Shown here: positions 42,121 to 52,588 of the stretch, one piece after another
Layout: each line of letters opens with the position of its first letter
Numbering within the stretch: position 1 is the stretch's first letter
Source of the DNA: Clostridiales bacterium
GTDB lineage: Bacteria; Bacillota; Clostridia; Lachnospirales; Lachnospiraceae
Length of the DNA: 64,000 bases
Reading direction: 5' to 3'
NCBI GenBank assembly: GCA_020860715.1
Contig: JAJBTU010000002.1
Location: 115,890-179,889 of the forward strand
Program-made: the position numbers and the translations under genes
The notes under the pieces: generated by a model
The model's database searches: none
What the model was told of the DNA's origin: nothing
Seen by the model: only the letters and a program-made list of their open reading frames with translations

Positions 42121-43527
42121 ATGAAGGGGAATCAGAACAAATCGGGAACCGAGTCCTACCGCCAGATTATGCGTCTGGCGCTTCCCATTGTGATACAGAA
42201 TCTGTTCAGCGCGGCGATCAGTTCGACGGATGTAATTATGCTGAATTCTGTCGGACAGTCGGCGGTTTCTGCCGTTTCGCTGGCAACGCAGTATTCGAGT
42301 GTTCTGTATATGATTTTTTACGGTATTGGTACCGGAGCCCTGACACTGTGCGCCCAGTACTGGGGCAAGGGAAATACGGAGGCGATAGAGAAAGTAGAAG
42401 GGATTGCCATGCGGTTTTCGCTTGGCATTTCGCTGCTGTTTGCCCTTCCTTCGGCTTTTATTCCGCGTCTGATGATGAAGCTGTTTACCTCTGATCCGGA
42501 GCTGATTCAGATTGGCGCGTCGTATCTGCACATTGTCAGCGTCAGTTTTTTGTGCTGGGGATTTTCGGAGATTTATCTTGCCATCCTTCGAAGCGTGGAG
42601 CGGGTAAAGATCAGCACGGTGCTGAATGTCAGCGCTCTTCTGATCAATGTCTGCCTGAACGCAGTCTTTGTGTACGGCCTGTTCGGGGCACCGCGTCTTG
42701 GCGCGCAGGGTGTTGCCCTCGCAACCTCAATCTCACGCGGGATCCAGCTGATTGCCTGCTTTGGCGTGTCTATTGTTTCAGACCGCAGATCCCGTGCGGC
42801 TGGAAACGAAAGTCAGAGAACGGGAACGGTTCGGCTACGCCCGGACGCCATGTTCTGGAAGAATGCCGTGTTGATGCAGGATTTCCTGCGCCTTTCTGTC
42901 CCCGCAGTAGCCAATGACATCAGTTGGAGTGTGGCTTTTTCCATGTATTCAGTGATCATGGGACACATGGGGACAGATGTGGTAGCGGCTAACGCCATTG
43001 TGGTTGTGGTGCGCAACTTTGGTACAGTGCTCTGCTACAGCATTGCGAATGCGTCCGGTATTTACGTCGGGAAAGAGATTGGCGCAAACCGGCTGGACGA
43101 AGCCGAACGGGACGCGTCCCGCTCTATGAAGCTGACTGTAGCGTCCAGTATATTTGGGGGAATACTGGTTGCCGTGAGCATGCCCTTTGTCCTTTCCGCA
43201 GTCTCGCTCTCGGATACCGCAAGAGGATATCTGAGAATTATGCTGCTGATCAACACATACTATATCACGGGGACGGCGGTGAACACGACTCTGATCGCAG
43301 GTATTTTCCGCGCAGGCGGGGATACCCGGTTTGGGCTGATCTGCGATAGCATCGATATGTGGGTTTATGCCGTGCCGCTGGGCTTTTTTGCCGCATTCGC
43401 GCTGAAACTTCCGCCGATGTGGGTTTATTTTCTCCTGTGTACGGATGAATTCGTGAAATGGCCCTGGGTTCTTCATCATTATAAAAGCAGGAAATGGCTG
43501 AAGAACATCACACGCGAAAATGTATAA
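42121..43527 (+). CDS. MATE family efflux transporter
   Basis: A 468-residue membrane protein with about 12 predicted helices in two similar halves. 'RQIMRLALPIVIQNLFSAAISSTDVIMLNSVG' at the start and 'LMQDFLRLSVPAVANDISWSVAF' at the second half are typical MATE repeats. Such proteins export drugs or metabolites using Na+ or H+ gradients; the substrate here is unknown. The SD is 'gtgagga'. It stands alone with its own promoter, between the DUF1540 gene and infC. Confidence 0.92.
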   Translation: MKGNQNKSGTESYRQIMRLALPIVIQNLFSAAISSTDVIMLNSVGQSAVSAVSLATQYSSVLYMIFYGIGTGALTLCAQYWGKGNTEAIEKVEGIAMRFSLGISLLFALPSAFIPRLMMKLFTSDPELIQIGASYLHIVSVSFLCWGFSEIYLAILRSVERVKISTVLNVSALLINVCLNAVFVYGLFGAPRLGAQGVALATSISRGIQLIACFGVSIVSDRRSRAAGNESQRTGTVRLRPDAMFWKNAVLMQDFLRLSVPAVANDISWSVAFSMYSVIMGHMGTDVVAANAIVVVVRNFGTVLCYSIANASGIYVGKEIGANRLDEAERDASRSMKLTVASSIFGGILVAVSMPFVLSAVSLSDTARGYLRIMLLINTYYITGTAVNTTLIAGIFRAGGDTRFGLICDSIDMWVYAVPLGFFAAFALKLPPMWVYFLLCTDEFVKWPWVLHHYKSRKWLKNITRENV

Positions 43528-43535
43528 AAAATTTA

Positions 43536-43564
43536 TTGACACACGGTTTTTCCTATGCTATAGT
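43536..43564 (+). promoter_or_regulatory. Strong sigma-A promoter of infC-rpmI-rplT
   Basis: TTGACA (43536-43541), a 17-nt spacer and TATAGT (43559-43564). This predicts a ~210-nt leader before infC. Confidence 0.85.
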
Positions 43565-43570
43565 ACATAA

Positions 43571-43783
43571 AGTTGTGAAAAACAGGAAGCAGAGTATCCA
43601 CTCTCACCCCGGCACGCGGAATACATGGCTGTGACCGGCGGTTCATATGGTTGACATGTTTGGACGGGCAGCCGTTTGCCGGATGTGCGCGGCGCAGGAT
43701 GCACCGGTTCTTTTTTGTCAGAGTATGCAGGTGGATAGCTTTGTTATCCACCTTTTCTTATTCATGCGTGGAGGTGTACGAAG
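43571..43783 (+). promoter_or_regulatory. infC operon leader with attenuator (L20-leader type)
   Basis: The leader ends in a terminator hairpin GGTGGATA/TATCCACC (43730-43737 with 43745-43752) followed by TTTTCTT, placed 30 nt before the infC start. In B. subtilis, ribosomal protein L20 binds the corresponding leader and promotes termination; position and operon content are the same here. The upstream pairings that would make the L20 site were not fully traced. Confidence 0.75.
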
Positions 43784-44293
43784 ATTAGCGATTTAATGAT
43801 TAACGAACAAATCAGAGACCGGGAAGTCCGCTTGATCGGTGAACACGGTGAGCAGCTTGGTATTATGTCTGCAAAAGAGGCTCAGAAGTTAGCGAGAGAA
43901 GCTGAACTTGATCTTGTGAAGATCGCGCCGACGGCAAAGCCGCCTGTGTGTAAGATTATCGATTACGGAAAGTATCGTTACGAGATGGCCAGAAAAGAAA
44001 AAGAGGCCAGAAAGAAACAGAAAACGGTCGAGATTAAAGAGATCCGGTTATCTCCGAACATTGACGAGAATGATTTGAACACAAAGGTGAACAATGCCCG
44101 GAAGTTCTTATCGAAGGGGAATAAAGTGAAGGTGACTCTGCGTTTCCGCGGCAGAGAGATGGCACATATGCAGGCGAACCGCTATATTCTTGAGGATATC
44201 GCGAAGTCGCTCTCAGACGTTGCCGTGATCGACCGCCCGGTGAAGCAGGAGGGCAGGACCCTCACCCTGTTTTTGACGGAAAAACGTTCGTGA
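43784..44293 (+). CDS. infC: Translation initiation factor IF-3, probable AUU start
   Basis: A 169-residue IF-3, which binds the 30S subunit and checks start-codon pairing. Conserved blocks are 'INEQIRDREVRLIGEHGEQLG', 'AKPPVCKIIDYGKYRYE' and 'KEIRLSPNIDENDLNTKVNNARKFL'. A perfect GGAGGT (43770-43775) lies 8 nt before an in-frame ATT at 43784, giving a start 'MSDLMINE' that matches the short N-terminal extension of B. subtilis IF-3. The first ATG at 43796 is 20 nt from that SD. AUU starts are known for infC and let IF-3 limit its own synthesis. First gene of the infC-rpmI-rplT operon. Confidence 0.92.
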   Translation: MSDLMINEQIRDREVRLIGEHGEQLGIMSAKEAQKLAREAELDLVKIAPTAKPPVCKIIDYGKYRYEMARKEKEARKKQKTVEIKEIRLSPNIDENDLNTKVNNARKFLSKGNKVKVTLRFRGREMAHMQANRYILEDIAKSLSDVAVIDRPVKQEGRTLTLFLTEKRS

Positions 44294-44393
44294 CAGCTGC
44301 GGACGCCTTATGATTTATGAAAAGAAGGCGGCTTTTGGTCGTTTTCCATTTATGTTCCGGTTTTTGCTAAGGATCCGGGACGCAGGCCGTGTC

Positions 44394-44410
44394 ATCACGC
44401 AGAGCGTGAT
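44394..44410 (+). other. Hairpin in the infC-rpmI gap
   Basis: ATCACGC-aga-GCGTGAT (44394-44410), a 7-bp perfect stem without a T run, 46 nt before the rpmI start. A weaker CGCCTT/AAGGCG pair lies just after infC. They may be processing or stability sites. Confidence 0.4.
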
Positions 44411-44455
44411 ATTGTATGCGCGGCTCTTAAGAATAGCAGAAGGAGGAAGTTTAAA

Positions 44456-44653
44456 ATGCCAAAAATGAAGACAAGCAGAGCAGCCGCGAAGCGGTTCTCA
44501 AAGACCGGTTCAGGACTGCTGAAGAGAAACAAAGCTTATAAGAGCCATATCTTAACCAAGAAGTCGCCCAAGAGGAAGCGGAATCTCCGGAAGTCTACGA
44601 TCACGGATGCGACCAATGCTTCCAACATGAAGAAGATTTTACCGTATCTGTAA
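44456..44653 (+). CDS. rpmI: 50S ribosomal protein L35
   Basis: A 65-residue, strongly basic L35. The start '[20 protein letters not shown]' and the '[24 protein letters not shown]'-type lysine-rich middle are family hallmarks (middle given in shortened form: key residues are the Ser-His-Ile and the KSPKRKR run). The SD is 'aaggagg'. It is the second gene of the infC operon. Confidence 0.98.
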   Translation: MPKMKTSRAAAKRFSKTGSGLLKRNKAYKSHILTKKSPKRKRNLRKSTITDATNASNMKKILPYL

Positions 44654-44736
44654 ATCAGAATGCCGAAGCGCTTTGAGGTTTGTTTACAGAGGACCGAAGC
44701 ATAATCTTGAGGGACATCATAAGGAGGAATTAAGAG

Positions 44737-45093
44737 ATGGCCAGAATTAAAGGTGGAATGAACAGAAGAAAGAAACATAATCGCGTGCTGAAGCTGGCGA
44801 AAGGATACAGAGGAGCGAGATCGAAGCAGTACCGTATCGCAAAGCAGTCGGTGATGCGTGCGCTTGCTTCTTCCTACGCAGGCAGAAAGCAGAAAAAGCG
44901 TCAGTTCAGACAGCTCTGGATCGCACGTATCAATGCGGGCGCACGTCTGAACGGCCTGTCCTACAGTAAGTTCATGCATGGCTTAAAACTTGCGGGTGTT
45001 GATCTGAACAGAAAGGTTCTTGCGGACATGGCGGTGAACGACGCGGAAGGCTTTGCTTCACTTGTGGAGCTGGCAAAGTCGAAAGTGGCGTAA
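44737..45093 (+). CDS. rplT: 50S ribosomal protein L20
   Basis: A 118-residue L20, an early assembly protein that binds 23S rRNA and, in Firmicutes, its own operon leader. '[20 protein letters not shown]', '[19 protein letters not shown]' and '[15 protein letters not shown]' are typical. The SD is 'aaggagg'. Last gene of the operon, followed by a clear terminator. Confidence 0.98.
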   Translation: MARIKGGMNRRKKHNRVLKLAKGYRGARSKQYRIAKQSVMRALASSYAGRKQKKRQFRQLWIARINAGARLNGLSYSKFMHGLKLAGVDLNRKVLADMAVNDAEGFASLVELAKSKVA

Positions 45094-45105
45094 GAGAAAG
45101 ACAAA

Positions 45106-45136
45106 AGAGGATCGCTTGCGGCGGTTCTCTTTTTTT
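45106..45136 (+). terminator. Terminator of the infC operon
   Basis: AGAGGATCGC-ttgc-GGCGGTTCTCT (45106-45130) with some G-U pairs, then seven T. Confidence 0.85.
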
Positions 45137-45137
45137 C

Positions 45138-45166
45138 TTGCCCTTTCCCGCATAAAGTGTTAGAAT
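45138..45166 (+). promoter_or_regulatory. Sigma-A promoter of secA
   Basis: TTGCCC (45138-45143), a 17-nt spacer and TAGAAT (45161-45166), immediately after the rplT terminator. Confidence 0.65.
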
Positions 45167-45206
45167 GTGACGCGAGAGTTAATTTAACAATGATTGGAGA
45201 TTTGCA

Positions 45207-47780
<2,574 letters not shown>

Positions 47781-47830
47781 GCTTCTTTTATAGATTACTT
47801 TTTTATGGTTTGAGAAATATGTAAATTGTG

Positions 47831-47982
47831 CACCGACACGGCATACCTTCGGTGAGGACTGTTAAAACAGCGTTGGTCCTTGGCGATGTCAAGCCGTCAG
47901 GCGAAGACAGAGCATAGTACCGCTGCGCTGTTTTGTAAGCGAGAGCGTGTCCGAAGCGAGGGTATGACGGGAAGGTGCGGTG
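47831..47982 (+). ncRNA. Rod-like structured RNA candidate between secA and prfB
   Basis: Four helices nest in order: CACCG/CGGTG (47831-47835 with 47978-47982), CATACC/GGTATG (47842-47847 with 47961-47966), TTCGG/CCGAA (47848-47852 with 47951-47955) and AAAACAGCG/CGCTGTTTT (47864-47872 with 47926-47934). Smaller hairpins, such as CTTG/CAAG, lie at the apex. Such an order is unlikely by chance. There is no clear promoter of its own, no T run and no known family signature. It could be the prfB leader, an independent RNA or a dispersed palindromic repeat. Confidence 0.5.
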
Positions 47983-48008
47983 ATAATTTTCAGAAAGAAG
48001 GTGACACA

Positions 48009-49134
48009 ATGGTAGAACTTGATCAGTTCAAAGCAATTTTAAACAGCTACACAAAACCATTAGTGGAAGTGAGGGATTCACTTTGACCTCGTAAACAAAG
48101 AACAGCGGATTCAGGAGATGGAGCGCCGGATGGAGGAGCCGGACTTCTGGGACAACCCGGAGAAGTCGCAGGAGACCATGAAACTGCTCGCAAGTCTGAA
48201 AGAAGACGTCTCGACCTACAAAGAACTGAAGGATCAGTATGAGGAAGTCGAACTCCTGATTGAGATGGGTTACGAGGAAAATGACGCTTCCGTGCTTCCG
48301 GAGATTCAGGAGACACTGGATCAGTTCTGTAAGACACTGGAGGACATCCGCATTAAGACGCTGCTCTCCGGCGAATACGATGAGGAGAGCGCGATTGTGA
48401 CGCTGCACGCGGGCGCGGGCGGCACCGAATCCTGCGATTGGGCTTCGATGCTTTACCGCATGTACACGCGCTGGGCGGAAAAGAAAGGCTATCAGGTTGA
48501 CGTTCTGGATTTCCTTGACGGGGAGGAGGCCGGCATCAAATCCGTGACTTTCCAGGTAAATGGATCAAAAGCCTATGGCTATCTGAAGTCTGAAAAGGGC
48601 GTACACCGTCTGGTGCGGATTTCTCCGTTTAATGCGGCCGGCAAGCGGCAGACGTCGTTTGTAAGCTGTGAGGTGATGCCTGTACTGGAGAAAGATGTGG
48701 ATATTGAGATCAATCAGGAAGATCTGCGTATTGACACGTACCGTTCCAGCGGCGCGGGCGGTCAGCACATCAACAAGACGTCCTCTGCGATCCGCATTAC
48801 ACACCTGCCGACCGGTATTGTGGTGACTTGCCAGAACGAGCGCTCTCAGTTCCAGAACAAAGACAAGGCGATGCAGATGCTGAAAACGAAGCTGCTTTTG
48901 CTTCGCGAGCAGGAAAATGCCGAGAAGGAATCCGACATCCGCGGCGAGGTCAAGGAGATTGGCTGGGGCAACCAGATTCGCTCTTATGTCATGCAGCCTT
49001 ACAAGATGGTAAAGGATCTTCGCACTGGTGAGGAGACCAGCAACGTGGACGCTGTCATGGACGGCGATCTTGATCCGTTTATCAACGCTTATCTGAAGTG
49101 GAAGTCGCTGGGCGAGCCGAAAGAGCAGGAGTAA
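48009..49134 (+). CDS. prfB: Peptide chain release factor 2, with programmed +1 frameshift
   Basis: RF2 recognises UGA and UAA stops. A 25-codon first frame starts at ATG 48009 (SD 'gaaggtg') and stops at an in-frame TGA (48084-48086) in the context CTT TGA C. A +1 slip at CTT continues as Asp-Leu-Val-Asn-Lys from 48085 to 49134, giving a 374-residue protein. A 'gtgaggg' Shine-Dalgarno-like stretch precedes the slip site, as in other prfB genes. The peptidyl-hydrolysis motif GGQ is intact in 'SGAGGQHINKT' (~250). This lets low RF2 raise its own synthesis. It is not a pseudogene. Confidence 0.96.
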
Positions 49135-49170
49135 ATGAGCAGTAAATAAAAGCAATTCAGTCACTGTGAA

Positions 49171-49235
49171 GGATGCGAGAGAGGCGTTCTGACGGCCTGA
49201 CAGCTTCAGGCAAAGTCTCCCCTGCATCCTTTTTT
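49171..49235 (+). terminator. Terminator of prfB
   Basis: An outer GGATGC/GCATCC stem (49171-49176 with 49224-49229), with GAGA/TCTC below it and an inner GCCTG/CAGGC hairpin, is followed by six T. Confidence 0.75.
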
Positions 49236-49321
49236 GCTGATTTTCTGTGACAGCTTTATGCTGCATCGGGGCAGCATCTCTTCCATATTTTCAGAGACGG
49301 GTCTTGCAGGAGAGATTTTAC

Positions 49322-49350
49322 TTGCATTGCTCTGTGAAGTATGGTAAGAT
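49322..49350 (+). promoter_or_regulatory. Promoter of the ACT-hom-PGM-like operon
   Basis: TTGCAT (49322-49327), a 17-nt spacer and TAAGAT (49345-49350), about 150 nt before the first gene. Confidence 0.65.
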
Positions 49351-49399
49351 TCCATCCGTAGAATACATATGTTTTTCAATCACGAACACAGAAATGCTA

Positions 49400-49430
49400 A
49401 ACTGCCATGTTTTTTTGGGCAGTTTTTTCA
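49400..49430 (+). terminator. Leader terminator (attenuator) before the ACT-hom operon
   Basis: AACTGCC (49400-49406) pairs with GGGCAGTT (49417-49424) and is followed by TTTTT. It lies ~45 nt after the predicted transcription start and ~70 nt before the first gene, so it must be passed for expression. A short frame from 49369 overlaps it but shows no Thr, Met or Ile run. Confidence 0.6.
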
Positions 49431-49500
49431 GGCAACAAAAGGAAGAGGCTTGCGCCGCTGTTCTGACGGGAATGAAGCGACACGGTGCGGAGGAATGAAA

Positions 49501-49944
49501 ATGTCGGATGGATCAAAATACTATGTGGTGAAAGAAAAAGCGGTGCCCGAGGTGCTGATGAAGGTTGTGGAGGCAAAGAGGCTCTTAGAGACGAAACGCG
49601 CAGCCACCGTACAGGACGCCGCGGATATGGTTGGTATCAGCCGGAGTTCTTTTTATAAATACAAAGAAGACATTTTCCCATTCCGTGACACGGTAAAAGG
49701 GAAAAATTTTACGTTCCTTATGCAGATGCATGATGAACCGGGACTGTTGTCGGACGTGCTTCATGTGGTGGCGGATTACCATGCAAATATCCTGACGATC
49801 CATCAGAGCATTCCGACAAATGGGGTGGCGATGCTTACACTCAGTGTTGAGGTACTTCCGACGACCGGGGATATTACGAATATGATTAACGCCATAGAGG
49901 CAAAGGAAGGCGTGCAGTATCTGAAAATACTGGCGCGTGAATAA
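49501..49944 (+). CDS. ACT domain-containing protein (PheB/UPF0735-like)
   Basis: A 147-residue protein. An N-terminal helix-turn-helix-like segment ('AATVQDAADMVGISRSSFYKYKEDIF', residues ~36-62) is followed by an ACT domain ('FLMQMHDEPGLLSDVLHVVADYHANI'), the fold that senses amino acids. The family is often found just before hom in Firmicutes and is suspected to sense an Asp-family amino acid; its exact role is not established. The ATG at 49501 is preceded by 'cggagga'. hom starts 39 bp downstream. Confidence 0.9.
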   Translation: MSDGSKYYVVKEKAVPEVLMKVVEAKRLLETKRAATVQDAADMVGISRSSFYKYKEDIFPFRDTVKGKNFTFLMQMHDEPGLLSDVLHVVADYHANILTIHQSIPTNGVAMLTLSVEVLPTTGDITNMINAIEAKEGVQYLKILARE

Positions 49945-49983
49945 CCGATTCGGACAGATGAGGCAGAGAGGAGATAAACAGAC

Positions 49984-51207
49984 ATGGCAGCAGTAGCGGT
50001 GTTGGGATATGGAACAGTCGGTTCTGGCGTCGTAGAGGTGATTGAGACCAATCATGACAGCATTTTGGCTAAGACAGGTGTGGATCTGCAGGTGAAATAT
50101 GTGCTGGATCTGCGGGAATTTCCGGGAGATCCGGTGCAGGAGAAGCTGGTGCATGATTTCAATATCATCGCAGATGATCCGGAAGTACAGATTGTCGTTG
50201 AGACGATGGGAGGCCTGCATCCTGCCTATGAGTTTACAAAGCAGGCACTGGAGGCAGGAAAAAGCGCGTGCACATCAAATAAGGCTCTGGTGGCGCAGTA
50301 TGGCACGGAACTTCTGGAGACGGCCAGAATGCACCAGGTAAGTTATCTGTTTGAGGCGAGCTGCGGAGGCGGGATTCCGATCATCCGGCCGCTGCGGACT
50401 TCCCTAGGCGCGGATGTGATTGATGAGATTACCGGGATCGTGAACGGCACGACCAATTATATTCTGACGAAGATGTCGGATGAGGGACTGGAATTTGATG
50501 ATGTTCTTCGAGACGCGCAGCAGAAAGGCTACGCGGAACGCAATCCGGAGGCGGATGTGGAAGGACATGACGCGTGCCGGAAAATCGCGATTCTGTCTTC
50601 TCTGGCGTACGGAAAACGCGTGGATTATACGGATGTCTACACGGAGGGAATTACAAAAATCTCTTCAGCGGAAGTGCTCTACGCAAAAGAACTTGGCATG
50701 GCGATCCGGCTTCTGGCCTACAGCCATAAAGATGTAGAGAATGACGGTCGGGTGACTGCGATGGTAGCGCCGTTCCTCGTGAAGAAAACCGATCCGCTCT
50801 ATTTTGTGAATGGCGTATTTAACGCAATCTTTGTACACGGCAATATGCTCGGGGACGCGATGTTCTACGGTCAGGGTGCGGGAAAAGAAGCCACCGCGAG
50901 CGCAGTGGTGGCGGATGTCATTGAGGAGGCGCAGACATATGGCCGCAGCGTGATGTCCGGGTGGAGCGCTGAAAAACAGGAACTGCAGCCGGTGGCGGAG
51001 ACAGAGAAGCAGTTCTTTGTCCGTGTGGCCGGAGATATCCGGAACCGGGAGGAAACAGGGCAGGTGTTTGGAGCGATATCGATCGTACAGGCGGATCTGC
51101 CGGATGAGTACGGATTCATCACGCCGGTGATGTCTGAGGCAAAGTTTCAGGAGTGTGCGGCGAAGATGGAAGACCGGCTGCTTGGAATGATCCGGATTCG
51201 TGCGTAA
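49984..51207 (+). CDS. hom: Homoserine dehydrogenase
   Basis: A 407-residue enzyme that reduces aspartate semialdehyde to homoserine, the branch point to threonine and methionine. The nucleotide loop is 'GYGTVGSG' (residues 8-15), and the catalytic domain holds 'SNKALVAQYG', 'EASCGGGIPIIRPLR' and 'GIVNGTTNYILTKM'. The C-terminal ~80 residues fit the regulatory ACT-like extension of this family. The SD is 'gaggaga'. It lies between an ACT protein and a phosphoglycerate-mutase-like gene, the arrangement expected for threonine synthesis in Clostridia. Confidence 0.96.
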   Translation: MAAVAVLGYGTVGSGVVEVIETNHDSILAKTGVDLQVKYVLDLREFPGDPVQEKLVHDFNIIADDPEVQIVVETMGGLHPAYEFTKQALEAGKSACTSNKALVAQYGTELLETARMHQVSYLFEASCGGGIPIIRPLRTSLGADVIDEITGIVNGTTNYILTKMSDEGLEFDDVLRDAQQKGYAERNPEADVEGHDACRKIAILSSLAYGKRVDYTDVYTEGITKISSAEVLYAKELGMAIRLLAYSHKDVENDGRVTAMVAPFLVKKTDPLYFVNGVFNAIFVHGNMLGDAMFYGQGAGKEATASAVVADVIEEAQTYGRSVMSGWSAEKQELQPVAETEKQFFVRVAGDIRNREETGQVFGAISIVQADLPDEYGFITPVMSEAKFQECAAKMEDRLLGMIRIRA

Positions 51208-51232
51208 ATAATAGAAAAGGCGGAATACTGCG

Positions 51233-52588
51233 ATGAAATATATTGTAATTCTGGGCGACGGTATGGCGGATGAGCCGCAGGAGGCGCTGGATGGGCGCAC
51301 TCCGCTTGAGGCGGCGGCGACGCCTGCGATGGATGAACTTGCGAAGACGGGGGAGATCGGCCTGGTAAAGACGATCCCGGACGGAATGGCGCCGGGCAGC
51401 GATACAGCGAATCTGGCGGTGCTGGGCTACAACCCGCGTGAGTACTATACCGGACGTTCTCCGCTGGAAGCGCTGAGCATCGGTGTGCCGATGAAGGCTA
51501 CGGATGTCGCGATGCGCTGCAATCTGGTGACGCTCACGGAGGAAGAACCGTATGAGCAGAAGCGCATTCTTGATCACAGTTCCGGTGAGATCAGTACAGA
51601 AGATGCGGCGATCCTGCTGGAAGCTGTACAGAAGGAACTGGAGAATGAGACGTATCAGTTTTATGTGGGGACAAGCTACCGGCATTGTGTCATTCAGGCG
51701 AATGGAGTGAAGCAGGCAGCTTCATCTGAGGATCCGGCGGCGGAGTCTGACGAACGCGGAAGCGGCGGCCAAAAGCCATGCATCGATGCGGCACTGGAAA
51801 ACCTGACACCTCCGCATGATCATCTGACTGAGGTGATCGGACCATATCTTCCGGAAGATGAGACGCTGTTGGCCATGCAGAAGCGCAGCTATGAGATTCT
51901 GGTTCATCATCCGATTAATCTGAAACGAAAAGCAATGGGATTGAATCCGGCGAACAGCTGTTGGTTCTGGGGTGCGGGCACTAAGCCCATGGTGGACTCT
52001 TTTGAAAAGAAAAACGGTGTCAAAGGCACCATGATTTCAGCTGTAGATCTGTTAAAAGGCATTGCGATCGGCGCCGGAATGCAGGTTGTCCCTGTTCCTG
52101 GGGCGAACGGCGGCCTCCATACAAATTATGAGGGAAAAGCGCAGGCTGCTGCAGACGCATTGCTAAAGGACGGCGCGGACTTTGTTTATGTACATCTGGA
52201 GGCACCGGATGAAATGGGGCATCAGGGAAGTCTGGAACGCAAGCTGCAGGCAATCGAGAATCTGGATCAGCGCATTGTGCGTATCATAAAAGAACGGATG
52301 GATGCTTCAAAAGAGCCGTACCGTATGCTGGTTATGCCAGATCATCCGACACCGATCCGCATCCGTACGCATACCTCCGATCCGATTCCGTATCTGCTTT
52401 ATGACAGTACAAAGACGCTGAAAAAGGAATGTGAAGCCCCGAAGGGAAGCGACGGAGGCTTTGAGGCAGCCCGGACCGACAGTAGTTCACACGGACGGAT
52501 TTACTGCGAGCGTACCGCAAAAGAGAGCGGCATTTTCCGTCCCGATGGCTATAAGCTGATCGATCTGCTGATTGAGAAAGAGAATTAA
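51233..52588 (+). CDS. apgM: Cofactor-independent phosphoglycerate mutase-like protein, probable homoserine kinase
   Basis: A 451-residue alkaline-phosphatase-superfamily protein. The metal-binding 'ILGDGMAD' and the active-site Ser in 'APGSDTANLAVLGYNP' are clear, as are late metal motifs ('VHLEAPDEMGHQG', 'MPDHPTP'). It belongs to the archaeal-type mutase group; a subset found beside hom in Clostridia has been proposed to act as homoserine kinase. Here it follows hom by 25 bp, and a standard gpmI is present at 60.9 kb, so glycolysis does not need it. A ~35-residue Ser/Glu-rich insertion lies near residue 165. Kinase function is inferred. Its stop overlaps the convergent gene's stop. Confidence 0.85.
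   Translation: MKYIVILGDGMADEPQEALDGRTPLEAAATPAMDELAKTGEIGLVKTIPDGMAPGSDTANLAVLGYNPREYYTGRSPLEALSIGVPMKATDVAMRCNLVTLTEEEPYEQKRILDHSSGEISTEDAAILLEAVQKELENETYQFYVGTSYRHCVIQANGVKQAASSEDPAAESDERGSGGQKPCIDAALENLTPPHDHLTEVIGPYLPEDETLLAMQKRSYEILVHHPINLKRKAMGLNPANSCWFWGAGTKPMVDSFEKKNGVKGTMISAVDLLKGIAIGAGMQVVPVPGANGGLHTNYEGKAQAAADALLKDGADFVYVHLEAPDEMGHQGSLERKLQAIENLDQRIVRIIKERMDASKEPYRMLVMPDHPTPIRIRTHTSDPIPYLLYDSTKTLKKECEAPKGSDGGFEAARTDSSSHGRIYCERTAKESGIFRPDGYKLIDLLIEKEN

Noticed and set aside
48084..48086. Early stop making prfB look like a pseudogene
   Set aside because: The CTT TGA C context and SD-like upstream sequence are the known RF2 frameshift site.
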